Assembly (NCBI RefSeq): GCF_044769865.1
Contig: NZ_JBIZWA010000001.1
Span: forward strand, 310,001-374,000
DNA: 64,000 nucleotides
Reading direction: 5' to 3'
Origin: Homoserinimonas sp044769865
GTDB lineage: Bacteria; Actinomycetota; Actinomycetes; Actinomycetales; Microbacteriaceae
The notes beneath the pieces were generated by a model that was not told where the DNA came from, did not search any database, and worked only from the letters and a program-made list of their open reading frames with translations. The translations under genes and the position numbers were made by a program. This document shows positions 36,015 through 43,458 of the stretch, one piece after another; within the stretch, counting starts at the first letter, position 1, and each line of letters opens with the position of its first letter.

Positions 36015-36020
36015 AGGCTA
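36015..36020 (-). promoter_or_regulatory. -10 box near ychF
   Basis: TAGCCT on the minus strand, eight bases before the GTG start; close to, but not exactly at, the leaderless spacing seen elsewhere in the window. Confidence 0.35.
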
Positions 36021-36080
36021 CCGTGGCCTGCTGAGCGTGCCGCGTCGGTCAGTGTCGGATGCCCGTGCGAGCATGAAGAC

Positions 36081-36683
36081 GTGCCACTGGATTTCACCGC
36101 CATCGACTTCGAGACCGCCAACTCTTCGAGCGCGAGCGCCTGCTCGGTCGGACTCGTGAAGGTGCGCGACGGTCGCGTCGTCGACAAGGCCTCCTGGTAC
36201 ATCAAGCCACCGCTCGGATACGACGCCTTCCTCGAGTGGAACACCCGCATCCACGGCATCGTCGCCTCCGACTGCGCCGAAGCGCTGGGATGGGCCGAAC
36301 AGCTCCCCGACCTGGTCGAGTTCGCCGACGGCGACCACCTCGTCGCCCACAACGCGGGCTTCGACATGGGCGTCATCAAAGCGGCGTGCGAGGCGACCTT
36401 CGTCACCACGCCGACCTTCGACTACCTGTGCAGCCTGCAGGTCGCCCGCAAGACCTACCACCTCGACTCCTACCGACTGCCGGTCGCGGCGATGGCGGCC
36501 GGCTTCGAGGACTTCCGCCACCACGACGCGCTCGCGGATGCCGAGGCGTGCGCGGCGATCATGATCCATGCGGCCAAGCGGCACGAGGCATCCGATGTCG
36601 CCCACCTCGCGACGATCGCCGGCACCCGCGTCAAGAGCATCGGCGTCGTCGTCGACGACCACGCCCCCATGGTGCTCGGCTAG
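36081..36683 (+). CDS. DnaQ-like 3'-5' exonuclease (DEDDh)
   Basis: A 200-residue exonuclease domain protein. The acidic metal ligands of the DEDDh class are visible: Asp9 and Glu11 in AIDFETAN, an Asp in HNAGFDMGV, and the terminal His/Asp in RHHDALADAEACA. The fold is compact and has no polymerase, BRCT or helicase domain, so it resembles the stand-alone exonucleases that process RNA or DNA ends or assist repair. The GTG start at 36081 is set by frame and homology-like N-terminus; there is no clear ribosome site. It is divergent from ychF and converges with the DUF2470-like gene. Confidence 0.85.
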   Translation: MPLDFTAIDFETANSSSASACSVGLVKVRDGRVVDKASWYIKPPLGYDAFLEWNTRIHGIVASDCAEALGWAEQLPDLVEFADGDHLVAHNAGFDMGVIKAACEATFVTTPTFDYLCSLQVARKTYHLDSYRLPVAAMAAGFEDFRHHDALADAEACAAIMIHAAKRHEASDVAHLATIAGTRVKSIGVVVDDHAPMVLG

Positions 36684-36694
36684 GCGCAGCGCTC

Positions 36695-36716
36695 GACGGG
36701 GAACTACTCCCCCGTC
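36695..36716. terminator. Short stem-loop between convergent genes
   Basis: GACGGGG (36695-36701) pairs with CCCCGTC (36710-36716), loop of eight. It covers the stop codon of the minus-strand gene, so it is only a candidate terminator for both convergent genes. Confidence 0.4.
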
Positions 36717-36982
36717 ACCGCCGTCTCGAACAGGCGGAACAGCTCCGCCCGCACCTCGTCGCGGAACTTCAGCGGTCGCGACCACGGCACCTCGACATCG
36801 TCGACGCCGTCGGGAGTCGTCACCGTGAACACGGCGCGGTGCTCATCGAAGGTGGCCATGATGGCCGACTCCGCGGTGGGCGAGTTGCCGTGCACCTGCG
36901 CGATGAGCAGTGTCGTATCAGGCTGGCTCGAGTTCATGTAGCTCGTGATCGCCTGCACCACGTCATCGGAGAAGATGCTCAT
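36704..36982 (-). CDS. DUF2470-like protein
   Basis: A 92-residue cytoplasmic protein starting MSIFSDDVVQAITSYMNSSQ. The layout, helix with a Met-Asn near residue 16, a strand containing STAM-like ESAIMATFDEHRAVFTV, then VPWSRPLKFRDEVRAELFRL, fits the DUF2470 domain that also forms the C-terminal part of heme-utilisation (HugZ-like) proteins. The catalytic part of those proteins is absent, so any link to heme is inference. The ATG at 36982 was chosen by this match; no good ribosome site is visible. It is divergent from rmuC, with 70 bases between. Confidence 0.65.
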   Translation of the reverse strand: MSIFSDDVVQAITSYMNSSQPDTTLLIAQVHGNSPTAESAIMATFDEHRAVFTVTTPDGVDDVEVPWSRPLKFRDEVRAELFRLFETAVTGE

Positions 36983-37040
36983 GATGACAATGGTGACACG
37001 GCTGCGGGCGGTTCGTCCCAGCAATGTCAGAGGCCACTGA

Positions 37041-37046
37041 CAGACT
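37041..37046 (+). promoter_or_regulatory. Probable -10 box of rmuC
   Basis: CAGACT, six bases (TTTTTC), ATG. It has the leaderless spacing, but the first base differs from the TAnnnT pattern. Confidence 0.4.
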
Positions 37047-37052
37047 TTTTTC

Positions 37053-38537
37053 ATGGACCCTCTCGCACTGCTCATCGGCCTCATCATCGGCGGCGTCCTT
37101 GGCGTCGTGGGCGGCGTGCTGATCATGCGCGGGCGCGGCACTGCACAGACGTCCGGCGAAGACCCGAAGGTGATGGAGGCACGGCACCAGCTCGCCCTCG
37201 GTGAACTGCGCGCGCAGGAGCAGGCCGTGCAGGCGCGACTCTCGAGCCAGCTCGCGGGCGTGCAGGCGACAGCGGATGCGCTGCGCGAGCAGATGGCCAC
37301 GATGCAGGCGCAGCACGCCGAACAGGTCTCGACGCTGCAGGCACAGCACCGCGAGATGATCGAGCGCCAGCGCAGCGAGGCACAGGCACAGGCGGAGCGC
37401 GAGCGCGCCGAGAGCAAGGTGCTGCAGGCGCTGAGCCCCGTGCAGGAGAGCCTCCGCACGATGCAGGCCAAGGTCACGGAGCTCGAGCGCGAACGCAGCA
37501 CGCAGTACGGCTCGATCGCGGAGCAGCTCAAGCAGGCCCAGATGTCTGATGAGCAGCTGCGCGTCACGACCGAACAGCTGGCATCCGCGCTTCGCTCCAA
37601 CAGCACGCGCGGCGTCTGGGGCGAAACCCAGCTGCAGCGCATCGTCGAATCGGCTGGCCTGACGCAGTACGTCGACTTCACCACGCAGCACAGCGTGTCG
37701 ACGGATGCCGGTGCCGGGCGCCCGGACATGGTCGTGCGCCTGCCAGGCAACAAGTCCATCGCGATCGACTCCAAGGTGCCGCTCGAGCACTACATCGAGG
37801 CGAGCCACATCCCGCTCTCCGCCATCGGCGAAGAGGCTGCCCGCCGCACGAAGCTCATCGAGCAGCACGTCAAGGCGGTGCGCTCACACGTCGACGCGCT
37901 CGCCAAGAAGACCTACTGGGAGGGCCTCGACGCGAGCCCCGAGTTCGTGATCGCCTTCATCCCAAGCGAATCGCTGCTCTCCTCCGCGCTCGAGGCCGAC
38001 CCGGCCCTGCTCGAGTACGCCTTCGGCAAGCGCGTCGCCCTCGCCTCCCCCGTCAACCTATGGGCGGTGCTCAAGACCGTCGCCTTCACCTGGCAGCAGC
38101 AGGCCGTCTCCGATGAAGCCAAGAAACTGTTCGACCTCGGCAACACGCTCTACCAGCGCCTCGGCACCCTCGCCGGGCACGCCGAATCGATGCGCAAGGC
38201 AATCGAGCGCACGGTCGACAGCTACAACAAGTTCGCGAGCTCCCTCGAGACCCGCGTGCTCGTCACCGCGCGCCAGTTCCCCGGCATCGACGAGACCAAA
38301 CTCGACCTCGTCGCCGAACCGCAGGCCATCCACACCGCACCACAGAAACTCACGGCCGGCGAACTCGACGCACCTGCCGAAGACAACGCTGCCAATGAGT
38401 TCAAGGTGCCGAATGCGCTCGACGCTCCCAACCCGGCCGAAGGGTCGGCCGGGAGCGGATTCAGCGACGAGACGCTCGACCTCAGCGAGTTCGACAGCGA
38501 GTTTGAGACCCCTGCGCCGGCCGACCGCACGAACTGA
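37053..38537 (+). CDS. rmuC: DNA recombination protein RmuC
   Basis: A 494-residue protein of the RmuC family, which limits inversions at short inverted repeats. The N-terminus is a single membrane helix (about 3-24), followed by a long Gln/Glu/Ala-rich coiled coil (about 40-170). The nuclease-like core begins at SNSTRGVWGETQLQRIVESA and includes RPDMVVRLPGNKSIAIDSKV with the PD-(D/E)xK-type acidic and Lys residues, then EFVIAFIPSESLL. The C-terminal 80 residues are a low-complexity acidic tail. The ATG has no ribosome site but has CAGACT six bases upstream. It is divergent from the DUF2470-like gene and converges with the AbiEi-type gene. Confidence 0.93.
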   Translation: MDPLALLIGLIIGGVLGVVGGVLIMRGRGTAQTSGEDPKVMEARHQLALGELRAQEQAVQARLSSQLAGVQATADALREQMATMQAQHAEQVSTLQAQHREMIERQRSEAQAQAERERAESKVLQALSPVQESLRTMQAKVTELERERSTQYGSIAEQLKQAQMSDEQLRVTTEQLASALRSNSTRGVWGETQLQRIVESAGLTQYVDFTTQHSVSTDAGAGRPDMVVRLPGNKSIAIDSKVPLEHYIEASHIPLSAIGEEAARRTKLIEQHVKAVRSHVDALAKKTYWEGLDASPEFVIAFIPSESLLSSALEADPALLEYAFGKRVALASPVNLWAVLKTVAFTWQQQAVSDEAKKLFDLGNTLYQRLGTLAGHAESMRKAIERTVDSYNKFASSLETRVLVTARQFPGIDETKLDLVAEPQAIHTAPQKLTAGELDAPAEDNAANEFKVPNALDAPNPAEGSAGSGFSDETLDLSEFDSEFETPAPADRTN

Positions 38538-38559
38538 TCGGGTGCAAGAACACGTGAAG

Positions 38560-39516
38560 CTAAGTCAGACGACGCGGTCGCCCCGACGGTAGACCCGCCT
38601 CCGACAGGATGCGGTGCATCCTCGTCGACGGATACAGGTCACGCGCCTCCCAGCGGCTGAACGCCCGAACCTGTCGACGGATCCGGTTCTCGCGCCGCTT
38701 CTCCTCCAGCACCACCTGCTCCACCGTCCGCCCCTCCCGCAGGCTTTCATCCAGGTACTTGCTCGCACCATCGAATTCGCCGACATGGGCGAACTCCGGC
38801 CACGCGAAATCCACCTCCCCGATCTGCCCCTCGTGATCCGAGAACGGCAACTGCAAAACAGGCGGTGGAAAACCGAGCAGGTGAATCTGCACGCGGCTGT
38901 GAGACTCCTCCACCGAGTCCGAACGGTCCGTCGAGAACCCTGCAGCCACACGAGCCCTACGCCACCCCCTCGCCCCCTCGGCCACGGAGACGCGTTCGAG
39001 AACCTCACCCCTCATCGTGAGGCGGCCGCCTTTGCGCCGACGGTGCAACGCCGAGTCGATACACGCGACCGCATCGGCAAACCTGAGTTTCCGGGCAAGA
39101 TCCACCACAGTCTGCGCGGGCGAGGTCACCAGCATCCCCTGATGCTCCACCACCTCGACACCCGCGAGGTCGCGACAGTGTCGCCGAATCCTGCCCGAAG
39201 AGCGCCCGCCCGACGCAGGCTCGACGGTTACGTCCACTGTGTCTGGCCAGGGCGACAGCATCCGGATGCCCCAGATCGCGGCGGCAGCCCGGTGCGAGAA
39301 GACGACGTCCGCGCCGATTCGTTCCGCCGTTGCCAGCACCCGCAGACGGTGCTGCCCCATACCGTCGGCCTGCACCCAAGCGTCTCGCGAAACGAATGTC
39401 CCAGGCACAACCCGGACAAGATCACCCTCAGACACTGCGCGGCGCAGCCGACGATCAGTGGAACCGAGGTCGATGACAGTACTGCGGCGCACGAAATCCG
39501 GCAGGCATTCGTTCAT
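38560..39516 (-). CDS. AbiEi-type antitoxin-like protein with C-terminal endonuclease-like domain
   Basis: A 318-residue protein. The N-terminal part (about 15-60) resembles the winged-helix domain of AbiEi antitoxins (LGSTDRRLRRAVSEGDLVRV, then VPGTFVSR). The middle (DVVFSHRAAAAIWGIRM, SPAQTVVDLARKL, ADAVACIDSALHR) is the common actinobacterial extension, and the last 100 residues (GQIGEVDFAWPEFAHVGEFDG) resemble a DUF559/Vsr-like PD-(D/E)xK fold, with Glu and Asp spaced as in such nucleases. No AbiEii toxin gene is next to it. ATG at 39516 is the likely start; no clear ribosome site. It lies downstream of a repeat-rich gene-free stretch. Confidence 0.65.
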   Translation of the reverse strand: MNECLPDFVRRSTVIDLGSTDRRLRRAVSEGDLVRVVPGTFVSRDAWVQADGMGQHRLRVLATAERIGADVVFSHRAAAAIWGIRMLSPWPDTVDVTVEPASGGRSSGRIRRHCRDLAGVEVVEHQGMLVTSPAQTVVDLARKLRFADAVACIDSALHRRRKGGRLTMRGEVLERVSVAEGARGWRRARVAAGFSTDRSDSVEESHSRVQIHLLGFPPPVLQLPFSDHEGQIGEVDFAWPEFAHVGEFDGASKYLDESLREGRTVEQVVLEEKRRENRIRRQVRAFSRWEARDLYPSTRMHRILSEAGLPSGRPRRLT

Positions 39517-39627
39517 CCAGTGATCGTCGCGTGCTGCACCCACCAGACAGGTACGTCATCCGCGAGCAGTGGAACGATGAGCGCAGGCAGCCTGTGGAGG
39601 AGCTGTCCACTCGCGTCAGAGCGCCGA

Positions 39628-39690
39628 GCGCTGCACCGTTTGGCCCACCGCTACACGCAAAGCAGTAGCGCGAGGCGGAAAGTGCAGCGC
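39628..39690. repeat. Palindromic element, copy 1
   Basis: Outer 9-pair stem 39628-39636 (GCGCTGCAC) with 39682-39690; inner 6-pair stem 39649-39654 (CGCTAC) with 39665-39670 and a ten-base loop. The segments CACCGTTTGGC and GCGCGAGGCGGAAA between the stems are shared with copy 2. Confidence 0.75.
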
Positions 39691-39756
39691 TGGCGGAAAT
39701 TCCCGGCCACCGACGCAAACGGCCCCCGCATCCCAACACGGGTCAGAACGACGCGA

Positions 39757-39819
39757 ACGCTACACCGTTTGGCTCGGCGCTACAGCCAACGCTGTGGCGC
39801 GAGGCGGAAACTGTAGCGC
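39757..39819. repeat. Palindromic element, copy 2
   Basis: Outer 7-pair stem 39758-39764 (CGCTACA) with 39812-39818, differing from copy 1 by a matched G-to-A and C-to-T change; inner stem 39777-39784 with 39793-39800 (eight pairs, one G-T). It starts 129 bases after copy 1. Confidence 0.75.
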
Positions 39820-39881
39820 TGGCGGAGGTTCCGCGGCGTGTGGGACATCCGGCGCAGCGGCCGGCGCCAGCGGCCGGCGCA

Positions 39882-39931
39882 GCCGCCGCAGGCCGCCGCA
39901 GGCCGCCGCAGGCCGCCGCAGGCCGCCGCAG
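39882..39931. repeat. 10-base minisatellite
   Basis: Five perfect head-to-tail copies of GCCGCCGCAG, flanked on both sides (39850-39985) by degenerate GCCGGCGCAG/GCAGGCGG variants. The unit is not a multiple of three. Confidence 0.9.
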
Positions 39932-39999
39932 GCGTACTCAGGCACCGCAGGCGGCAGCCGCCGCAGGGCCGGCGCAGAGCGCGCCGCCACGGCGTCAGC

Positions 40000-40989
40000 T
40001 CAGTCGTCGAGCCACTTCGAGACGAGGTGGTCCGCCACGACGCGGCGGATCGTGCCCGAGCGGGCACGCAGCACGACACTCTCCGTGCGGATGACCGGGC
40101 CCTTGCGCTGCACGCCCGACACCAGTTCACCGTTCGTGACACCCGTCGCGACAAAGAAGGTGTTGTCGCCGCGAACAAGCTCGTCGGCCTCATACACGTG
40201 GTCGAACTTCAGCCCGGCGTCGATGCCGCGCTGGCGCTCCTCATCGGTGGTGGGAGCAAGTCTGCCCTGGATGAAGCCGCCCAGCGCCTTGATGGCGGCC
40301 GCGGTTGCGACACCCTCCGGGCTGCCACCGATGCCCACGCACATGTCGATGCGGCTCTCGTAGCGGGCCGCGTTGATGCCGCCAGCGACATCCCCATCGA
40401 GCATGAGGCGGGTGCCGGCGCCGGCGGCCCGGATCTCGTCGATCAGTTCGGCGTGGCGCGGCCGGTCGAGCACCGCGACGCGAAGGGACCCGACATCCTT
40501 GCCGAGCGCTTTCGCGAGCGCCCGCACGTTCTCGCCGATGGGCTTGCGGATGTCTACGACGCCGATGCCCTCGGCACCGGTGACGATCTTCTCCATGTAG
40601 AAGACGGATGAGGCATCCAGCATCGTGCCCCGGTCAGAGACGGCGATCATCGAGATCGCGTTCTGGCGCCCGGCAGCGGTGAGCGAGGTGCCGTCGATCG
40701 GGTCGACCGCGATGTCGCAGGCGGGGCCGTTGCCATTGCCGACGACCTCGCCGTTGAAGAGCATGGGCGCCTCGTCCTTCTCGCCCTCACCGATCACGAC
40801 GGTGCCCTCGAAGTCGACCGTGCCCAGGAACTTGCGCATCGCGTCGACCGCTGCACCGTCGGCGCCGAGCTTGTCGCCCCGGCCGATCCAGGGGTAGGCC
40901 CGGATGGCGGCCGCCTCTGTGGCCCGCACCAACTCCATGGCCAGGTTGCGGTCGGGGTGGGCGATCATGCTGTCAGAGTCGGTGGTCAC
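40000..40989 (-). CDS. glpX: Fructose-1,6-bisphosphatase, class II
   Basis: Hydrolyses fructose-1,6-bisphosphate to fructose-6-phosphate; class II is the only or main gluconeogenic FBPase in many actinobacteria. The 329-residue protein shows the metal- and phosphate-binding motifs GEGEKDEAPML, CDIAVDPIDGTSLTA and GVGIGGSPEGV (reads CVGIGGSPEGVATAAA). An N-terminal ATEAAAIRAYPWIGRGDK segment is typical of GlpX. GTG at 40989 has AAGGAT six bases upstream. It is divergent from fbaA, so opposite steps at fructose-1,6-bisphosphate share a 240-base intergenic region. In mycobacteria the gene is next to fum, here about 9 kb away. Confidence 0.96.
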   Translation of the reverse strand: MTTDSDSMIAHPDRNLAMELVRATEAAAIRAYPWIGRGDKLGADGAAVDAMRKFLGTVDFEGTVVIGEGEKDEAPMLFNGEVVGNGNGPACDIAVDPIDGTSLTAAGRQNAISMIAVSDRGTMLDASSVFYMEKIVTGAEGIGVVDIRKPIGENVRALAKALGKDVGSLRVAVLDRPRHAELIDEIRAAGAGTRLMLDGDVAGGINAARYESRIDMCVGIGGSPEGVATAAAIKALGGFIQGRLAPTTDEERQRGIDAGLKFDHVYEADELVRGDNTFFVATGVTNGELVSGVQRKGPVIRTESVVLRARSGTIRRVVADHLVSKWLDD

Positions 40990-41141
40990 CGGTGATCCTT
41001 CGCTCGGCGGGCTCCATTGCCAAAGCGTCAGGGGTGGCAGTGGAGGGGCTGAAAGGCCACAGCCATCCTACCGAGCGCTCCCCTCCCCGCAGGCCGCTCG
41101 GTCGCCACCGCCCGGCACTCCCCCAGGAGGGGGATGCTGGC

Positions 41142-41147
41142 TAGACT
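41142..41147 (+). promoter_or_regulatory. Possible -10 box of fbaA
   Basis: TAGACT, about 80 bases before the ATG. It is preceded by a TCCCCC-AGGA-GGGGGA hairpin at 41119-41134. No -35 match is seen. Confidence 0.4.
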
Positions 41148-41229
41148 TTGAGCGGTTCGGCCCGTCACCGGGAGTCCCATCGTTGCGAGAACCCGAGCCG
41201 AGACATCCGTTCGTCGTGAAGGAGAAGCT

Positions 41230-42255
41230 ATGCCCATCGCCACCCCCGACCAGTACGCCGAGATGCTTGACCGGGCCAAGAAGGGCGGCTTCGCCTACCC
41301 GGCCTTCAACGTCTCGTCGTCGCAGACGGTCAACGCCGTGCTGCAGGGTCTCACCGAGGCGGGTTCGGATGGCATCATCCAGGTGTCGACGGGCGGCGCG
41401 GACTACTGGGCCGGTCAGAGTGTCAAGGCACGGGCATCCGGAGCGCTCGCCTTCGCCGCATTCACCCGCGAGGTCGCCAAGAACTACCCCATCACGGTCG
41501 CGCTCCACACCGACCACTGCCCCAAGGATGCCCTCGACGGCTTCGTCATGCCCCTCATCGAGGCGAGCGAGGAGTCGGTCAAGGGCGGCGGCGAGCCGAT
41601 CTTCCAGTCGCACATGTGGGACGGCTCGGCCGTTCCGCTCGATGAGAACCTCGAGATCGCGAAGCAGCTGCTGCCCCGCATGAAGAACATCAACTCGATC
41701 CTCGAGGTCGAGATCGGTGTCGTCGGCGGCGAGGAAGACGGGGTCAGCCACGACATCAACGAGCACCTCTACACGACGCTCGATGACGCGATCGCGACGG
41801 TCGAAGCCCTCGGATTCGGCGAGCAGGGCCGCTACATGGCCGCCCTCACCTTCGGCAACGTGCACGGCGTCTACAAGCCCGGCAACGTCAAGCTCAAGCC
41901 GGAACTGCTGCGCGAGATCCAGGATGGCCTGAGCGCGAAGTACGGCAAGGATGCCCTCCCCCTTGACCTCGTCTTCCACGGCGGTTCGGGCTCGACCGAG
42001 CAAGAGATCGCGACGGCGGTCGCGAACGGCGTCATCAAGATGAACATCGACACCGACACGCAGTACGCCTTCAGCCGCTCGGTCGCCGACACGGTGCTGA
42101 AGAACTACGACGGCTTCCTCAAGGTCGACGGCGAGGTCGGCAACAAGAAGGTCTACGACCCGCGCTCGTGGGGCAAGAAGGCCGAGTCGGCCATGGCGGC
42201 CCGTGTCGTCGAGGGTGCCACGCAGCTCGGCTCGGCCGGCAAGTCGCAGTCCTGA
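41230..42255 (+). CDS. fbaA: Fructose-bisphosphate aldolase, class II
   Basis: Zinc-dependent aldolase of glycolysis and gluconeogenesis; interconverts fructose-1,6-bisphosphate with dihydroxyacetone phosphate and glyceraldehyde-3-phosphate. It has 341 residues. Visible are the metal/catalytic segment ALHTDHCPKDALDGF, the second metal segment GVVGGEEDGVSHDINEHLYT, AALTFGNVHGVYKPGNVKL with a zinc His, and the phosphate loop VFHGGSGSTEQEI followed by KMNIDTDTQYAF. It is the type A class II enzyme. A strong AAGGAG lies six bases before the ATG, so this mRNA has a normal leader. It is followed by a strong hairpin terminator. It is divergent from glpX. Confidence 0.97.
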   Translation: MPIATPDQYAEMLDRAKKGGFAYPAFNVSSSQTVNAVLQGLTEAGSDGIIQVSTGGADYWAGQSVKARASGALAFAAFTREVAKNYPITVALHTDHCPKDALDGFVMPLIEASEESVKGGGEPIFQSHMWDGSAVPLDENLEIAKQLLPRMKNINSILEVEIGVVGGEEDGVSHDINEHLYTTLDDAIATVEALGFGEQGRYMAALTFGNVHGVYKPGNVKLKPELLREIQDGLSAKYGKDALPLDLVFHGGSGSTEQEIATAVANGVIKMNIDTDTQYAFSRSVADTVLKNYDGFLKVDGEVGNKKVYDPRSWGKKAESAMAARVVEGATQLGSAGKSQS

Positions 42256-42281
42256 GGCTCGGCAGCGCCGAATAGAGCATG

Positions 42282-42309
42282 GGCCCCGCGGAGCAATCTC
42301 CGCGGGGCC
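42282..42309. terminator. Terminator after fbaA
   Basis: Perfect 12-pair stem GGCCCCGCGGAG/CTCCGCGGGGCC (42282-42293 with 42298-42309), loop CAAT, then TTCTC. It lies between fbaA and the convergent sensor-partner gene. Confidence 0.85.
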
Positions 42310-42312
42310 TTC

Positions 42313-43458
42313 TCAATCTGCGTACCCGTCAGCGGGCGGGAGTTTGAAGCGCATGCGTAGCTGCTCCCCCACGGCCCATTCGAGGTCATCGACCGATGCC
42401 TTGAGCGAGATGAAGTAGGGCGCCAGCATCATGACGCGGCGCCCTTCGGGCAGCGTGATGTTCATGCTGAACGCGACCGCGGTCGTGCCGTCGTCGAGCG
42501 AGCGCAGTTCGATCCTGAGCGCCTCGCCCGCGAGCACGGGCGACTCGAGGGCCGCCGAGATGAGGGTGTGGATGGCGGCACGTTGGGAGCGCGACATGCG
42601 GTTCGCCGCGCCATCCGGATCCTCAACAGAGAGGCGCTCGTGCTGGGGGATCGTCTCGAGCCAGCTCCGGTTCACGACCTCGACAAGGTCGGCACGGATG
42701 CCAGCGGCGAGGGATGCGGCATCCGCTCGTTCCTTGGCGCTGACGCGGCCGCCGTCGGCGACCCGTTGCAGGAGGGCCAGCACGTCGTCACCAATCGCGA
42801 CGGGCGTGCCGTGCTGCTGCAGACGGCGCACGAAGGACGAGGGGCGCTCGGCGTTCTCCTCCCGGTCGTAGGGAAGGGCGCGCCATCGGGTGACGGCTGC
42901 GACGACCAGCCCGGAGAAGGCGGCACCGGCGACGCCGACATGGAACGGCAGGCTCGACCCCGCGATGAAGGCGCTCCACTCGCCGATCTGGGAGGTGTCG
43001 AAAGCCCACCGTGACGACAACCCCGCGATGAGCGCGCCGATGAGCCCGAGACCGCCGATGACGAGACCGGGCAGGTAGGGGACGAGGGCGACCATGACGG
43101 TCGCGAGGCCGAGCGGGCCAGTCCATTCGCCGAGCGGAACACTGCTGCCCCGGTGCCCGATCGCCGAAACCAGCATGCTCGCCACGCCGAGCGCCATGGG
43201 CAGCGCGGCCTGCGTGGGCCGCACGAGTGGACGGTGCGGTTGGGCGGCGCGCTGCACCACGAGGCATCCGAGCACCGAGAGAATCGTCGCGATGACGGTC
43301 GCGAACGGCGAGACACCCTGCCGCGCAATCATGATCGTGATCAGGATGCCGCCAGCTGCCGTCGACAGCACGGCGATGAGCGGAAGGTTGAAGGCGAGGA
43401 TCCAGGTGAGGGGGTCGGCCTTCTGCGGGGAGGCCCTGAGCGTGGATGCGAAGGTCAT
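42313..43458 (-). CDS. Membrane protein with a degenerate kinase-like C-terminal region
   Basis: A 381-residue protein: about seven helices in the first 215 residues (for example FNLPLIAVLSTAAGGILITI, PGLVIGGLGLIGALIAG), then a cytoplasmic part. That part reads like a histidine-kinase dimerisation/ATPase pair without its motifs: VLALLQRVADGGRVSAKERA resembles the dimerisation helix but has no His, and the last 110 residues have the fold-like order of GHKL ATPases (IHTLISAALESPVLAGEALR, AVAFSMNITLPEGRR) without an N or G box. Its ATG overlaps the stop of the histidine-kinase gene as ATGA, so the two are coupled. It may be a pseudokinase partner. Family not recognised; the degeneracy is inference. 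Confidence 0.55.
   Translation of the reverse strand: MTFASTLRASPQKADPLTWILAFNLPLIAVLSTAAGGILITIMIARQGVSPFATVIATILSVLGCLVVQRAAQPHRPLVRPTQAALPMALGVASMLVSAIGHRGSSVPLGEWTGPLGLATVMVALVPYLPGLVIGGLGLIGALIAGLSSRWAFDTSQIGEWSAFIAGSSLPFHVGVAGAAFSGLVVAAVTRWRALPYDREENAERPSSFVRRLQQHGTPVAIGDDVLALLQRVADGGRVSAKERADAASLAAGIRADLVEVVNRSWLETIPQHERLSVEDPDGAANRMSRSQRAAIHTLISAALESPVLAGEALRIELRSLDDGTTAVAFSMNITLPEGRRVMMLAPYFISLKASVDDLEWAVGEQLRMRFKLPPADGYAD

Larger units (their letters stand above)
39517..39999. other. Gene-free stretch rich in repeats
   Basis: About 480 bases between the AbiEi-type gene and glpX. It contains two copies of a palindromic element (39628-39690 and 39757-39819) and a GC-only minisatellite (39850-39985). 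I see no coding gene; the apparent open frames are made of the repeats. Confidence 0.7.

Noticed and set aside
39882..39931. CRISPR-like array
   Set aside because: The 10-base units are head to tail with no spacers, and no cas gene is near.
39760..40094. Small open frames over the repeat-rich stretch
   Set aside because: Their translations consist of the repeat units in several frames; no start site or conserved sequence supports them.
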